Part shown: positions 54,494-64,000 of the stretch, one piece after another
How positions within the stretch are numbered: the first letter of the stretch is position 1
Layout: the number at the start of each line of letters is the position of its first letter
Assembly (NCBI RefSeq): GCF_002242685.1
Contig: NZ_NBIM01000010.1
Coordinates: 1-64,000, forward strand
Direction of reading: 5' to 3'
Source of the DNA: Oceanimonas doudoroffii
GTDB taxonomy: Bacteria > Pseudomonadota > Gammaproteobacteria > Enterobacterales > Aeromonadaceae
DNA length: 64,000 nucleotides
Made by a program: the position numbers and the translations under genes
The notes under the pieces: generated by a model
Told to the model about the DNA's origin: nothing
What the model saw: only the letters and a program-made list of their open reading frames with translations
Database searches by the model: none

Positions 54494-55261
54494 TTAGATA
54501 CCACTACCGTCGGACTCGGGCACTTCGTGCAGGCCGCATTCGCGCTTGAGGCCGTTGAAGCGGGTATCCGCTTCGCTCATGCCCGGCTCCCACCTGGTGG
54601 TGGTATGCACATCGCCCACCGACACATAACCTTGTTCCCACAGCGGGTGATAAGGCAGGTCATGGTCCTTCAGGTAGTAGTGCACGTCCTTGTTGCTCCA
54701 GTCGATGATCGGCAGGAACTTGAACAGGCCGTTCTGCACGCCCAGCACCTGCAGCCCCTCACGGGTATCGGACTGGCTACGGCGCAGACCGGAGAACCAG
54801 GTAGTGGCGTTCAGCTCGCGCAGTGCCCGCTGCATCGGCTCCACCTTGTTAAGGTGGTTGTAGCGGCTGATGCCTTCCACGCCCTGCTCCCACAACTTGC
54901 CGTGGCGGGCTTCCTGCCAGGCGGCAGATTCCGCCGCCCGGTATACCTTCAGGTTGAGCTTGAGACGCTCGGTAAGCTCGTCGATAAAACGGTAGGTCTC
55001 GGGAAACAGATAGCCGGTATCGGTGAGGATCACTGGAATCTCGGCCTTGGCCTGAGTCACCAGGTGCAGCATCACCGCCGCCTGAATGCCGAAACTGGAG
55101 GAGAGCACAGGCTCTCCCGGCAGATTGTCCAGGGCCCAGCGCACCCGCTCGGGGGCGCTCATGGCGGCCAGCTCTTTGTTGAGTGGCGCCAGGGCCTCGA
55201 CCTGCTCCTGTCGGGACAGGCCGGTCAGCTCGTCAAGAGCGGGCAACACACTAGACTGCAT
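54494..55261 (-). CDS. cysH: Phosphoadenylyl-sulfate (PAPS) reductase
   Basis: 255 residues; reduces PAPS to sulfite with thioredoxin. PP-loop [32 protein letters not shown] and the catalytic ECGLH near the C-terminus (Cys242) are present. The absence of the extra cysteine pairs of APS reductases indicates the PAPS-specific class. It overlaps the end of cysI by 11 bases, so it is the last gene of cysJIH. Confidence 0.95.
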   Translation of the reverse strand: MQSSVLPALDELTGLSRQEQVEALAPLNKELAAMSAPERVRWALDNLPGEPVLSSSFGIQAAVMLHLVTQAKAEIPVILTDTGYLFPETYRFIDELTERLKLNLKVYRAAESAAWQEARHGKLWEQGVEGISRYNHLNKVEPMQRALRELNATTWFSGLRRSQSDTREGLQVLGVQNGLFKFLPIIDWSNKDVHYYLKDHDLPYHPLWEQGYVSVGDVHTTTRWEPGMSEADTRFNGLKRECGLHEVPESDGSGI

Positions 55262-56942
55262 AGAAATCCCTCGCTGAATCGACCACCGGCGCTATGATGC
55301 CGGCGCGGATGACGAAGTCGCCAAAGCCTTCGCCCGGCTCGCGCTCGGCGGCCCAACGGCCCACCAGGCCGTCGATCTCTTCCAGGATCTGGCGATCGGT
55401 AATGTTTTCCTTGTACATACGCGGAATGCGGGTGCCTTCCCGATTGCCGCCCAGGTGCAGGTTGTAGCGCCCGGGTGCCTTGCCCACCAGGCCGATCTCC
55501 GCCAGCATGGCGCGGCCACAACCGTTGGGGCAACCGGTGACCCGAAAGATGATGCTGTCATCGTTCACGCCGTGCTTGGCCAGCACGCCTTCAATCTCGG
55601 TGACGAACTCGGGCAGGAAGCGCTCGGCTTCCGCCATCGCCAACGGACAGGTGGGCAGCGCCACACAGGCCATGGAGTTCTGGCGTTGCTCGGACACGCT
55701 GTCGTCCAGCAGGCCATACTGACGGGCCAGGGCCTCGATGGTGGCCTTCTGCTCGGTGGGCACACCGGCGATGATCAGGTTCTGGTTGGCGGTCAGGCGG
55801 AAGTCACCCTGGTGCACCTTGGCGATCTCGACCATGCCGGTTTTCAGCGGCTTGCCCGGGAAGTCCAGAATGCGGCCGTTCTCGATGAACAGGGCCAGGT
55901 GGTGCTTGCCATCGACGCCTTCCACCCACCCCAGGCGATCGCCGCGGCCGGTGAATTCGTAGGGACGGCTGGCTTCAAACTGAATGCCGGCCCGCTTTTC
56001 CACTTCGGCCTTGAACGCATCCACTCCCACCCGCTCCAGGGTGTACTTGGTCTTGGCGTTCTTGCGCTCGGAGCGGTTGCCCCAGTCGCGCTGGGTAGTG
56101 ACCACGGCGGCGGCCACTTCCAGGGTGTGGGACAACGGAATGAAACCGAAGTCGCTGGCCTTGCGCGGATAGGTGTTGGTGTCGCCGTGGGTCATGGCCA
56201 GGCCACCGCCCACCAGTACGTTAAAGCCCACCAGCTTGCCGTTGTCGGCAATGGCCACAAAGTTCAGATCGTTGGCGTGCACGTCCACGTCGTTTTGCGG
56301 CGGGATCACGACCGTGGTCTTGAACTTGCGCGGCAGGTAGGTGGAGCCCAGAATCGGCTCTTCGTCGGTGGTTTCCAGGCGCTCGCCGTCCAGCCAGATC
56401 TCGGCATAGGCGCGAGTCTTGGGCAGCAGGTGCTCGGAGATCTTCTTGGCCCACTCGTAGGCTTCCTGGTGCAGCTCGGATTCGATCGGGTTGCTGGTAC
56501 ACAGTACGTTACGGTTCACGTCGCCGGCGGTGGCGATGGAGTCGATACCGGTCTTGTTCAGGGTCTGGTGCATCAGCTTGATGTCACGCTTGAGCACGCC
56601 GTGAAACTGGAAGGTCTGACGGGTGGTCAGGCGAATGCTGCCGTACATGGTGTGGTCGGCGGCAAACTTGTCGATCACCAGCCACTGCTCGGGAGTGATG
56701 ATGCCGCCGGGCAGACGGGCGCGCAGCATCACGTTGTGCAGGGGCTCCAGCTTTTGGGCGGTCCGCTCGTTGCGAATGTCCCGATCGTCCTGCTGATACA
56801 TGCCGTGAAAACGGATCAGCTGGAAGTTGTCGCCGTTAAAACCACCGGTCAGCGGATCCTGCAGATCCTGCTCTATGGTGCCGCGCAGGAAATTGCTCTC
56901 GCGCTTGAGGCGTTCGTTGTCGGACAGTTTTTGCTCGCTCAT
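55251..56942 (-). CDS. cysI: Sulfite reductase (NADPH) hemoprotein beta-component
   Basis: 563 residues; reduces sulfite to sulfide with siroheme and a 4Fe-4S cluster. The cluster cysteines lie in [20 protein letters not shown] and [32 protein letters not shown] and NVLCTSNP also match. ATG 56942 ([21 protein letters not shown]) lies 1 base after the cysJ stop, with AAAGGGA inside the cysJ end; an ATG at 56954 is also in frame. Works with CysJ and needs siroheme from CysG. Confidence 0.96.
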   Translation of the reverse strand: MSEQKLSDNERLKRESNFLRGTIEQDLQDPLTGGFNGDNFQLIRFHGMYQQDDRDIRNERTAQKLEPLHNVMLRARLPGGIITPEQWLVIDKFAADHTMYGSIRLTTRQTFQFHGVLKRDIKLMHQTLNKTGIDSIATAGDVNRNVLCTSNPIESELHQEAYEWAKKISEHLLPKTRAYAEIWLDGERLETTDEEPILGSTYLPRKFKTTVVIPPQNDVDVHANDLNFVAIADNGKLVGFNVLVGGGLAMTHGDTNTYPRKASDFGFIPLSHTLEVAAAVVTTQRDWGNRSERKNAKTKYTLERVGVDAFKAEVEKRAGIQFEASRPYEFTGRGDRLGWVEGVDGKHHLALFIENGRILDFPGKPLKTGMVEIAKVHQGDFRLTANQNLIIAGVPTEQKATIEALARQYGLLDDSVSEQRQNSMACVALPTCPLAMAEAERFLPEFVTEIEGVLAKHGVNDDSIIFRVTGCPNGCGRAMLAEIGLVGKAPGRYNLHLGGNREGTRIPRMYKENITDRQILEEIDGLVGRWAAEREPGEGFGDFVIRAGIIAPVVDSARDFYAV

Positions 56943-56943
56943 C

Positions 56944-58743
56944 TTAATAGACATCCCTTTGGTAACGCTTGGCGCTGCGCAGCGCATCCACATATTCTTC
57001 GGCCTGCTCGCGGCTCTTGCCGCCGTGCTGGGCCACCAGCTCGATCAGGGCTTCGTGCACGTCTTTGGCCATGCGGTTGGCGTCACCGCACACGTAGAAG
57101 TGGGCGCCCTGCTCCAGCCAGGCGTACACCTCGGCGCCTTCTTCCTTCAACTTGTGCTGCACGTACACCTTGTCGGCCTGATCCCGGCTGAACGCCAGGG
57201 AAATGCGGTCCAGCAGGCCGGATTTGACGTAACGCTGCCACTCGATCTGGTACAGAAAGTCCTGGGTGAAGTGGGGGTTGCCAAAGAACAGCCAGTTCTT
57301 GCCCTCGGCGTCGCGGGCGTCCCGCTCCTGCATAAAGGCGCGGAAGGGCGCGATGCCGGTGCCCGGTCCCACCATGATCACCGGGGTGTTGTCGTCGGCG
57401 GGCAGGCGGAAGTTGTCGTTGTGCTCCACGAACACCCGCACTCGGCCACCTTCTTCCAGGCGATCGGCCAGATAGGAAGAGGCACCGCCGGCACGGTCTT
57501 CACCGTCGTGATCGAAACGCACCACGCCCACGGTCAGGTGCACTTCCTCATCCACTTCCGCCTGGGAAGAGGCGATGGAGTACAGTCGCGGCGTCAGCCG
57601 GCGCAAAGCGCCCTGCAGCTGCTCGGCGGTAAGCGCCACCGGTTGCGCGGACACGATGTCCCGAATCTGATGGTTGGCGCAGTACTCGCGCAGGGCGGTC
57701 TTGTCGTCCAGCAGCGCCTTGAGAGCATCGCTGCCGGACAGCTCGGCGTAGGCCTGCACAAAGCTGGCGTAACCCTGGGTCAGCTCATAGTGGTTGATCA
57801 ACGCCTCGCGCAGGGACAGGCTCTTGTCGTCCACCTTAACCTCGGTGTCGCCGGACAGTTCCACCAGCCGCAGCAGGGCGTCCACCTGGGCTTCGTCATT
57901 GGTGAACCACACGCCCAGCGCGTCGCCGGGCTGATAGGTCAGGCCGGATTCTTCCAGGGAAATTTCGATATGACGCACATCCCGGTCGGAATCCCGGCCG
58001 GTGATTTTCTGGTTGGTGGACAGCTCGGCGGCATAGGGATTCTTCTTGCTGTACAGGCTTGCCACCCCTTGAGTGGCAGGCGCGCCCGGAATCACCTGAT
58101 TGGCGGCCTCGGCAGACAGTGCATCTTTCAGCAGCTCAAAGGCCGAGTTACCCCAGTCGGTGGCCGGGCCTTCATAGTCCACGTCGCAGTCGAGGCGAGC
58201 CAACAGCGGCTTGGCGCCGGCCTTGCTCAGGTATTCGTCAAAATCCTTGCCGGTCTGGCAGAAGAATTCATAGGAGGAATCCCCCAGGCCAATCACGCCG
58301 TAGCTCAGTCCATCCAGCTTGCCAGCCTTGCCGGCCTTGAGCTGCTTGTGAAATTCAATGGCGTCATCGGGTGCCTCACCCTCACCATTGGTACTGGCCA
58401 CGATCAGTACATGGGTTTCCTTCTTGAGCTGCTTGATCTTGTAGTCGGCTACATTGAACAGCTCGGCGGCCACGCCGCTGGCATCGGCCTGGGCCTTGAG
58501 GGCCGAAGCCACACCCTTGGCGTTGCCGGTTTGTGAGGCGTAAAGAATGGTCAGCTTGCCTGCCGGTTGCGCGGCGGCGGCGGGCTGGGCCGCAATGGCC
58601 TGGCCGTGCTGGCTGATGCCATAGAGATAGCCGCTTACCCAGGCCAGCTGGGTGGCGTTGAGCTCGGCCGCCACCTGAGTGAGCTTGTGCACCTGTTGTT
58701 CATTGAGCGGGCTGGCGGCCGCCGCGAGTTCCTTTAAAAGCAT
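56944..58743 (-). CDS. cysJ: Sulfite reductase (NADPH) flavoprotein alpha-component
   Basis: 599 residues, same length as E. coli CysJ. A flavodoxin-like FMN domain (about 63-205, [18 protein letters not shown]), a connecting domain, an FAD-binding segment ([21 protein letters not shown]) and an NADP-binding part ([17 protein letters not shown]) ending in RYQRDVY. Passes electrons from NADPH to CysI. Ribosome site GGGGAAGG before ATG 58743. First gene of cysJIH. Confidence 0.96.
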   Translation of the reverse strand: MLLKELAAAASPLNEQQVHKLTQVAAELNATQLAWVSGYLYGISQHGQAIAAQPAAAAQPAGKLTILYASQTGNAKGVASALKAQADASGVAAELFNVADYKIKQLKKETHVLIVASTNGEGEAPDDAIEFHKQLKAGKAGKLDGLSYGVIGLGDSSYEFFCQTGKDFDEYLSKAGAKPLLARLDCDVDYEGPATDWGNSAFELLKDALSAEAANQVIPGAPATQGVASLYSKKNPYAAELSTNQKITGRDSDRDVRHIEISLEESGLTYQPGDALGVWFTNDEAQVDALLRLVELSGDTEVKVDDKSLSLREALINHYELTQGYASFVQAYAELSGSDALKALLDDKTALREYCANHQIRDIVSAQPVALTAEQLQGALRRLTPRLYSIASSQAEVDEEVHLTVGVVRFDHDGEDRAGGASSYLADRLEEGGRVRVFVEHNDNFRLPADDNTPVIMVGPGTGIAPFRAFMQERDARDAEGKNWLFFGNPHFTQDFLYQIEWQRYVKSGLLDRISLAFSRDQADKVYVQHKLKEEGAEVYAWLEQGAHFYVCGDANRMAKDVHEALIELVAQHGGKSREQAEEYVDALRSAKRYQRDVY

Positions 58744-58807
58744 GACATTGCCTTCCCCTTTTTCGAATTGGACATAGCTTAAGTCAGGGCAAGGAAAAAC
58801 AATAAAG

Positions 58808-58827
58808 AATAAAGGGTGATTTTTTAT
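58808..58827 (-). promoter_or_regulatory. Candidate CysB-type operator of cysJIH
   Basis: The minus strand reads ATAAAAAATCACCCTTTATT, 65-84 bases before the cysJ ATG, with an AATAAA / TTTATT dyad when one more base is included. The same spacing and 17 of 20 bases are seen upstream of cysG. CysB is a reasonable but unproved ligand. Confidence 0.55.
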
Positions 58828-58848
58828 TCGTTAAAAGAATATGACTTG

Positions 58849-58903
58849 GGAGTAAGGAGTAAGGAGTAAGGAGTATGTATGTTCTCCTCACTCCTTACCC
58901 TTT
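58849..58903. repeat. Heptad tandem repeat (GGAGTAA)n with inverted partner
   Basis: Nearly four copies of GGAGTAA (58849-58875) are followed after a short spacer by CTCCTCACTCCTTACCC (58884-58900), the imperfect reverse complement of the array, so the tract can fold into a long hairpin. It lies between the cysJ promoter and the rpoC terminator. Units of this kind may vary in number by slippage. Confidence 0.8.
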
Positions 58904-58918
58904 ACGCCTGACATCATG

Positions 58919-58946
58919 AAAAAAGGGCTTCCTTGCGGAAGCCCTT
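58919..58946 (-). terminator. rpoBC operon terminator
   Basis: On the minus strand AAGGGCTTCC-GCAA-GGAAGCCCTT is followed by TTTT, about 26 bases after the rpoC stop. The stem is a perfect 10 bp. Confidence 0.93.
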
Positions 58947-58971
58947 GTCTTATCAGCGAGTTGGTTACTGC

Positions 58972-61900
58972 TTATTCGTCGGCGTTACCGGCGTTCAGCA
59001 GGTCGGCGAGGCTCTGCTCGGCTTCGTCGGCGGAGATTTTCACCGGCTGTTCCGGCTGACGACGGGCCTGACGGCCCTGATGGTAGGCAAAACCGGTACC
59101 GGCCGGTACCAGGCGACCCACGATCACGTTCTCCTTCAGACCACGCAGGTCGTCGACCTTGCCGGCCACGGCCGCTTCGGTCAGCACTCGAGTGGTCTCC
59201 TGGAAGGAGGCCGCCGAGATGAAGGACTCGGTGCTCAGTGAGGCCTTGGTAATACCCATCAGCACGTGGCGGTAGCCGATGGTACGCTTGCCGTCGGCTT
59301 CCAGGGCACGGTTGGCCTGGCGAATGCGCACCACTTCGGCCTGTTCGCCTTCGATAAAGTCGGAATCACCGGCGTCCATGATCTCGGCACGACGCAGCAT
59401 CTGACGCACCACGGTTTCGATGTGCTTGTCGTTGATCTTAACACCCTGCAGGCGGTAAACCTCCTGCACCTCGTTGACGATGTAGTTCGCCACCGGGCTG
59501 ATGCCGCGCAGACGCAGAATGTCGTGGGGAGACTCGGCGCCGTCGGCCAGCACTTCGCCCTTCTCGACCTTCTCACCTTCGAACACGTTGAGGTGACGCC
59601 ACTTCGGAATCATCTCTTCGTAGGCATCGCCCCCTTCCAGCGGCGTGATCACCAGGCGGCGCTTGCCCTTGGTTTCCTTGCCAAAGGAGATGGTGCCGGA
59701 GATCTCGGCCAGAATTGCCGGCTCTTTCGGTTGACGGGCTTCGAACAGGTCGGCAACCCGCGGCAGACCACCGGTGATGTCCTTGGTACCGCCGGATTCC
59801 TGGGGAATACGGGCCACGGCATCACCCACGTTAACCTGAGCACCGTCTTCCAGGCTCACGATGGCGCGGCCGGGCAGGAAGTACAGGGCTGACAGATCGG
59901 TGTCCGGAATGAACACGTCCTTGCCGGCGTCGTCTACCAGCTTGACGGTGGGGCGCAGTTCCTTACCGGAGCTGGGACGCTCGTTCACGTCCATCACCAC
60001 GATGCTGGACAGACCGGTCAGCTCGTCGGTCTGACGGCTGATGGTGACGCCATCGATCATGTCGATGAACTTCACGCGGCCCGCCACCTCGGTAATGATC
60101 GGGTGAGTATGCGGATCCCAGTTGGCTACTACCTGACCGGCCTGCACCAAACCACCGTCCTGTTGCTCCAGCACGGCACCGTAGGGCAGTTTGTGGTTTT
60201 CCCGGGTCTGGCCCATCTCGTCGATGATGGTCAGCTCGGAAGAACGGGACACGATAACGGTCTTGCCGTCCATGTTGGTAACGGTCTGGGCATTCTGCAG
60301 CTTGACGGTACCGCTGTGCTTGACCTGAATGCTGCTCTCTGCCGCCGCCCGCGATGCCGCACCACCGATGTGGAAGGTACGCATGGTCAGCTGGGTGCCC
60401 GGCTCACCGATGGACTGGGCGGCGATAACACCGACTGCCTCGCCCTGGTTAACCAGGTGGCCACGGGCCAGATCACGACCGTAACAGTGGGCACAGACGC
60501 CGTGGTCGTTGTCACAGGTGATAACGGAACGCACCTTGACGCGGTCGACGGAGCTGGCTTCCAGCAGATCACACAGCTGCTCGTCGAGCAGGGTGTTGCG
60601 GGCCACCAGCACTTCGTCTTCGGTACCCGGCTTGATCACATCCTCGGCCACAACCCGGCCCAGTACGCGCTCGCGCAGGGGTTCTACCACGTCACCGCCT
60701 TCGATCAGCGGCATCATCCACAGACCTTCGTGAGTACCACAGTCGTCGGTGGTAATCACCAGATCCTGGGCCACGTCCACCAGACGACGAGTCAGGTAAC
60801 CGGAGTTCGCGGTCTTCAGTGCGGTATCGGCCAGACCCTTACGGGCACCGTGGGTCGAGATGAAGTACTGCAGTACGTTCAGACCTTCACGGAAGTTCGC
60901 AATGATCGGCGTTTCGATGATGGAGCCGTCCGGCTTGGCCATCAGGCCCCGCATACCCGCCAGCTGACGGATCTGGGCGGCACTACCCCGGGCGCCGGAG
61001 TCGGCCATCATGTAGATGCTGTTAAAGGAGTCCTGCAGCTCTTCTTCGCCGTCGCGGTTGAGCACGGTGTCCTTTGACAGGTTTTCCATCATCGCCTTGG
61101 ACACCCGCTCGTTGGCGCTGGCCCAGATATCGATAACCTTGTTGTAGCGCTCACCGGCGGTAACCAGACCGGACTGGAACTGGTCCTGAATCTCGGTCAC
61201 TTCGGCTTCGGCCTCGTCGATGATGTCCTTCTTGGCATCCGGAATCACCATGTCGTTGATGCCCACGGACACACCGGACAGGGTGGCGTAATGGAAACCG
61301 GTATACATCAGCTGATCGGCGAAGATAACGGAGTGCTTCAGGCCCAGCAGGCGATAGCAGCCGTTCAGCAGCTTGGAGATCTGCTTCTTGCCCATGGCCT
61401 GGTCGATCATTTCAAAGGGCATGCCCTTGGGTACGATCAGGCTCAGGATGGCGCGGCCGATGGTGGTGTCACGCACGGCGGTACGCTTCACCAGGGTACC
61501 GTCTTCCTGCTTCTCAAAGTCGGTGATGCGCACCTTGACCCGAGCGTGCAGCTCGGCATGACCGGCGCGGTATACCTTTTCGGCTTCCTTCGGGCTGGTC
61601 AGCAGCATGCCCTCGCCCTTGGCGTTGATGCGATCACGGGTCATGTAGTACAGACCCAGTACCACGTCCTGGGACGGGACGATGATCGGCTCGCCGTTGG
61701 CGGGAGACAGAATGTTGTTGGTGGACATCATCAGCGCGCGGGCTTCGAGCTGGGCTTCCAGGGTCAGCGGTACGTGTACCGCCATCTGGTCACCGTCGAA
61801 GTCGGCGTTATAGGCCGCACACACCAGGGGGTGCAGCTGAATGGCCTTGCCTTCGATCAGCACCGGCTCGAACGCCTGAATACCCAGACGGTGCAGGGTG

Positions 61901-63180
61901 GGCGCACGGTTCAGCAGCACCGGGTGCTCGCGAATCACCTCGTCCAGGATATCCCAGACTACGGCTTCTTCGCGCTCAACCATCTTCTTGGCCGCCTTGA
62001 TGGTGGTGGCCAGGCCGCGGGTTTCCAGCTTGCCGTAGATGAAGGGCTTGAACAGCTCCAGGGCCATCTTCTTGGGCAGACCGCACTGATGCAGGCGCAG
62101 GGTCGGACCCACGGTGATAACGGAACGACCGGAGTAGTCGACCCGCTTACCCAGCAGGTTCTGACGGAAACGGCCCTGCTTACCCTTGATCATGTCGGCC
62201 AGGGACTTCAGCGGGCGCTTGTTGGAGCCGGTGATGGCACGGCCACGACGGCCGTTGTCCAGCAGGGCGTCAACGGATTCCTGCAGCATGCGCTTTTCGT
62301 TGCGCACGATGATGTCGGGCGCAGCCAGGTCCAGCAGGCGCTTCAGACGGTTGTTCCGGTTGATCACCCGGCGATACAGATCGTTCAGATCCGAGGTCGC
62401 GAAGCGGCCACCATCCAGCGGCACCAGCGGACGCAGATCCGGCGGCAGTACCGGCAGTACCGTCATGACCATCCACTCGGGCTTGTTGCCGGAGAAGTGG
62501 AAGGCTTCCATCAGCTTCAGACGCTTGGTGATCTTCTTGCGCTTGGTTTCGGAGTTGGTGGAATCCAGCTCCTCACGCATGACGTTGATTTCACCTTCGA
62601 GATCGATGTCTTTCAGCAGGGCCAGCACGGCCTCGGCGCCCATCTTGGCGTCGAATTCGTCACCCCACTCTTCCAGCGAGTCCAGGTACTGCTCTTCAGA
62701 CAGCATCTGGCCGCGCTCCAGGCTGGTCATGCCCGGCTCGATAACCACGTAGGATTCAAAGTACAGCACCCGCTCGATATCGCGCAGGGTCATGTCCAGC
62801 AGCAGGCCAATACGGCTCGGCAGGGACTTCAGGAACCAGATGTGGGCAACCGGGCTGGCCAGCTCGATGTGACCCATGCGCTCACGGCGCACCTTGGTCT
62901 GGGTAACTTCAACGCCGCACTTTTCACAGATCACGCCGCGGTGCTTGAGGCGCTTGTACTTGCCGCACAAACACTCATAGTCCTTGACCGGTCCGAAGAT
63001 CCGGGCACAGAAAAGGCCGTCACGCTCCGGCTTGAAGGTACGGTAGTTAATGGTCTCAGGCTTTTTGACTTCGCCATAGGACCAAGAGCGGATCATGTCG
63101 GGCGAGGCCAGACCGATTTTGATACCGTCAAACTCTTCAGTCTTACTCTGCGCTTTCAAAAACTTAAGCAAGTCTTTCAC
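58972..63180 (-). CDS. rpoC: DNA-directed RNA polymerase subunit beta'
   Basis: 1402 residues (E. coli 1407). N-terminal zinc site [20 protein letters not shown], catalytic Mg loop [12 protein letters not shown] (about residue 458), the trigger-loop/bridge-helix region [20 protein letters not shown] and the second zinc site (CGTHEGLW, then [13 protein letters not shown]) are intact. The start is GTG 63180, as in E. coli, with GGAG 6 bases upstream. The N-terminal [23 protein letters not shown] fits the family. It follows rpoB after about 85 bases. Confidence 0.98.
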   Translation of the reverse strand: MKDLLKFLKAQSKTEEFDGIKIGLASPDMIRSWSYGEVKKPETINYRTFKPERDGLFCARIFGPVKDYECLCGKYKRLKHRGVICEKCGVEVTQTKVRRERMGHIELASPVAHIWFLKSLPSRIGLLLDMTLRDIERVLYFESYVVIEPGMTSLERGQMLSEEQYLDSLEEWGDEFDAKMGAEAVLALLKDIDLEGEINVMREELDSTNSETKRKKITKRLKLMEAFHFSGNKPEWMVMTVLPVLPPDLRPLVPLDGGRFATSDLNDLYRRVINRNNRLKRLLDLAAPDIIVRNEKRMLQESVDALLDNGRRGRAITGSNKRPLKSLADMIKGKQGRFRQNLLGKRVDYSGRSVITVGPTLRLHQCGLPKKMALELFKPFIYGKLETRGLATTIKAAKKMVEREEAVVWDILDEVIREHPVLLNRAPTLHRLGIQAFEPVLIEGKAIQLHPLVCAAYNADFDGDQMAVHVPLTLEAQLEARALMMSTNNILSPANGEPIIVPSQDVVLGLYYMTRDRINAKGEGMLLTSPKEAEKVYRAGHAELHARVKVRITDFEKQEDGTLVKRTAVRDTTIGRAILSLIVPKGMPFEMIDQAMGKKQISKLLNGCYRLLGLKHSVIFADQLMYTGFHYATLSGVSVGINDMVIPDAKKDIIDEAEAEVTEIQDQFQSGLVTAGERYNKVIDIWASANERVSKAMMENLSKDTVLNRDGEEELQDSFNSIYMMADSGARGSAAQIRQLAGMRGLMAKPDGSIIETPIIANFREGLNVLQYFISTHGARKGLADTALKTANSGYLTRRLVDVAQDLVITTDDCGTHEGLWMMPLIEGGDVVEPLRERVLGRVVAEDVIKPGTEDEVLVARNTLLDEQLCDLLEASSVDRVKVRSVITCDNDHGVCAHCYGRDLARGHLVNQGEAVGVIAAQSIGEPGTQLTMRTFHIGGAASRAAAESSIQVKHSGTVKLQNAQTVTNMDGKTVIVSRSSELTIIDEMGQTRENHKLPYGAVLEQQDGGLVQAGQVVANWDPHTHPIITEVAGRVKFIDMIDGVTISRQTDELTGLSSIVVMDVNERPSSGKELRPTVKLVDDAGKDVFIPDTDLSALYFLPGRAIVSLEDGAQVNVGDAVARIPQESGGTKDITGGLPRVADLFEARQPKEPAILAEISGTISFGKETKGKRRLVITPLEGGDAYEEMIPKWRHLNVFEGEKVEKGEVLADGAESPHDILRLRGISPVANYIVNEVQEVYRLQGVKINDKHIETVVRQMLRRAEIMDAGDSDFIEGEQAEVVRIRQANRALEADGKRTIGYRHVLMGITKASLSTESFISAASFQETTRVLTEAAVAGKVDDLRGLKENVIVGRLVPAGTGFAYHQGRQARRQPEQPVKISADEAEQSLADLLNAGNADE

Positions 63181-63208
63181 GTTAGTCTCCTGTGAGGAGT
63201 TCTACCTG

Positions 63209-63240
63209 GGCGCCCCTACTCCCTAGAGAGCGGGGGCGCC
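63209..63240 (-). other. rpoB-rpoC intercistronic hairpin
   Basis: GGCGCCCC (63209-63216) and GGGGCGCC (63233-63240) form a perfect 8-bp GC stem with a 16-base loop between the two cistrons. There is no T-tract; it may be an RNA stabiliser or processing site. Confidence 0.55.
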
Positions 63241-63265
63241 GTTATTTCCGAGGCAGTCTGGTGCC

Positions 63266-64000
<735 letters not shown>

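Noticed and set aside
54220..54497. Two overlapping frames of about 90 codons in the cysG/cysH gap
   Set aside because: They cover repeat modules and the cysH terminator; no credible start and no conserved translation among the repeat copies.
58849..58903. Possible CRISPR array
   Set aside because: Units are 7 bp and directly adjoining with no spacers; no cas gene is present in the window.

Overview
The window reads as chromosomal DNA of a GC-rich marine gammaproteobacterium. The gene content and order resemble the Oceanimonas/Oceanisphaera/Zobellella branch of Aeromonadales; this placement is inferred from synteny and protein similarity recalled from memory, not from a search. Coding density is high, nearly all genes are housekeeping genes, and I see no prophage, transposase, CRISPR array or tRNA gene. 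Blocks known from the E. coli chromosome are kept: rrn-gmhB-metNIQ, arcB-gltBD, mtnN-btuF-TRIC, erpA/hemL, mrcB-hrpB-thpR-sfsA-dksA-gluQ-pcnB-folK-panBCD-yadGH-hpt, cysJIH and rpoBC.

Layout. 1-250: promoters and leader of an rRNA operon reading out of the left edge. 278-6711 (minus): gmhB at the end of a YejABEF-type peptide importer whose ATPase is split into two genes. 6712-9659: methionine importer metNIQ under a MetJ-type operator. 9705-15190: rfaH, then (minus) the likely operon arcB-dgt-(LysM plus inverse-autotransporter barrel). 15836-21721: glutamate synthase gltBD. 22153-25271: mtnN-cbiB-btuF-TRIC channel. 25343-31233: tyrS, an M23 peptidase, erpA-glutaredoxin-HIT, hemL and a VOC protein. 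31345-39132: mrcB-hrpB, a CHASE-GGDEF-EAL protein and thpR. 39193-48057: sfsA, dksA-gluQ-pcnB-folK-panB-panC-panD, yadGH and hpt. 48576-52424: ubiX-mpl, ppa, a 28-codon membrane ORF and a TIGR03899-like gene. 52421-58743: sulfur assimilation (cysG, cysJIH). 58972 to the right edge: rpoC and the 3' end of rpoB.

The most unusual material is non-coding. Four intergenic gaps (after gltD, after hemL, hpt/ubiX, cysG/cysH) share a mosaic repeat family made of short dyad-rich modules; the hemL copy has become a strong terminator. Other notable signals are a 20-bp dyad at exactly the same distance upstream of cysJ and cysG, an AUU start for pcnB matching the known E. coli peculiarity, tandem met boxes inside the metNIQ promoter, and a passenger-less LysM/inverse-autotransporter barrel gene behind arcB-dgt.
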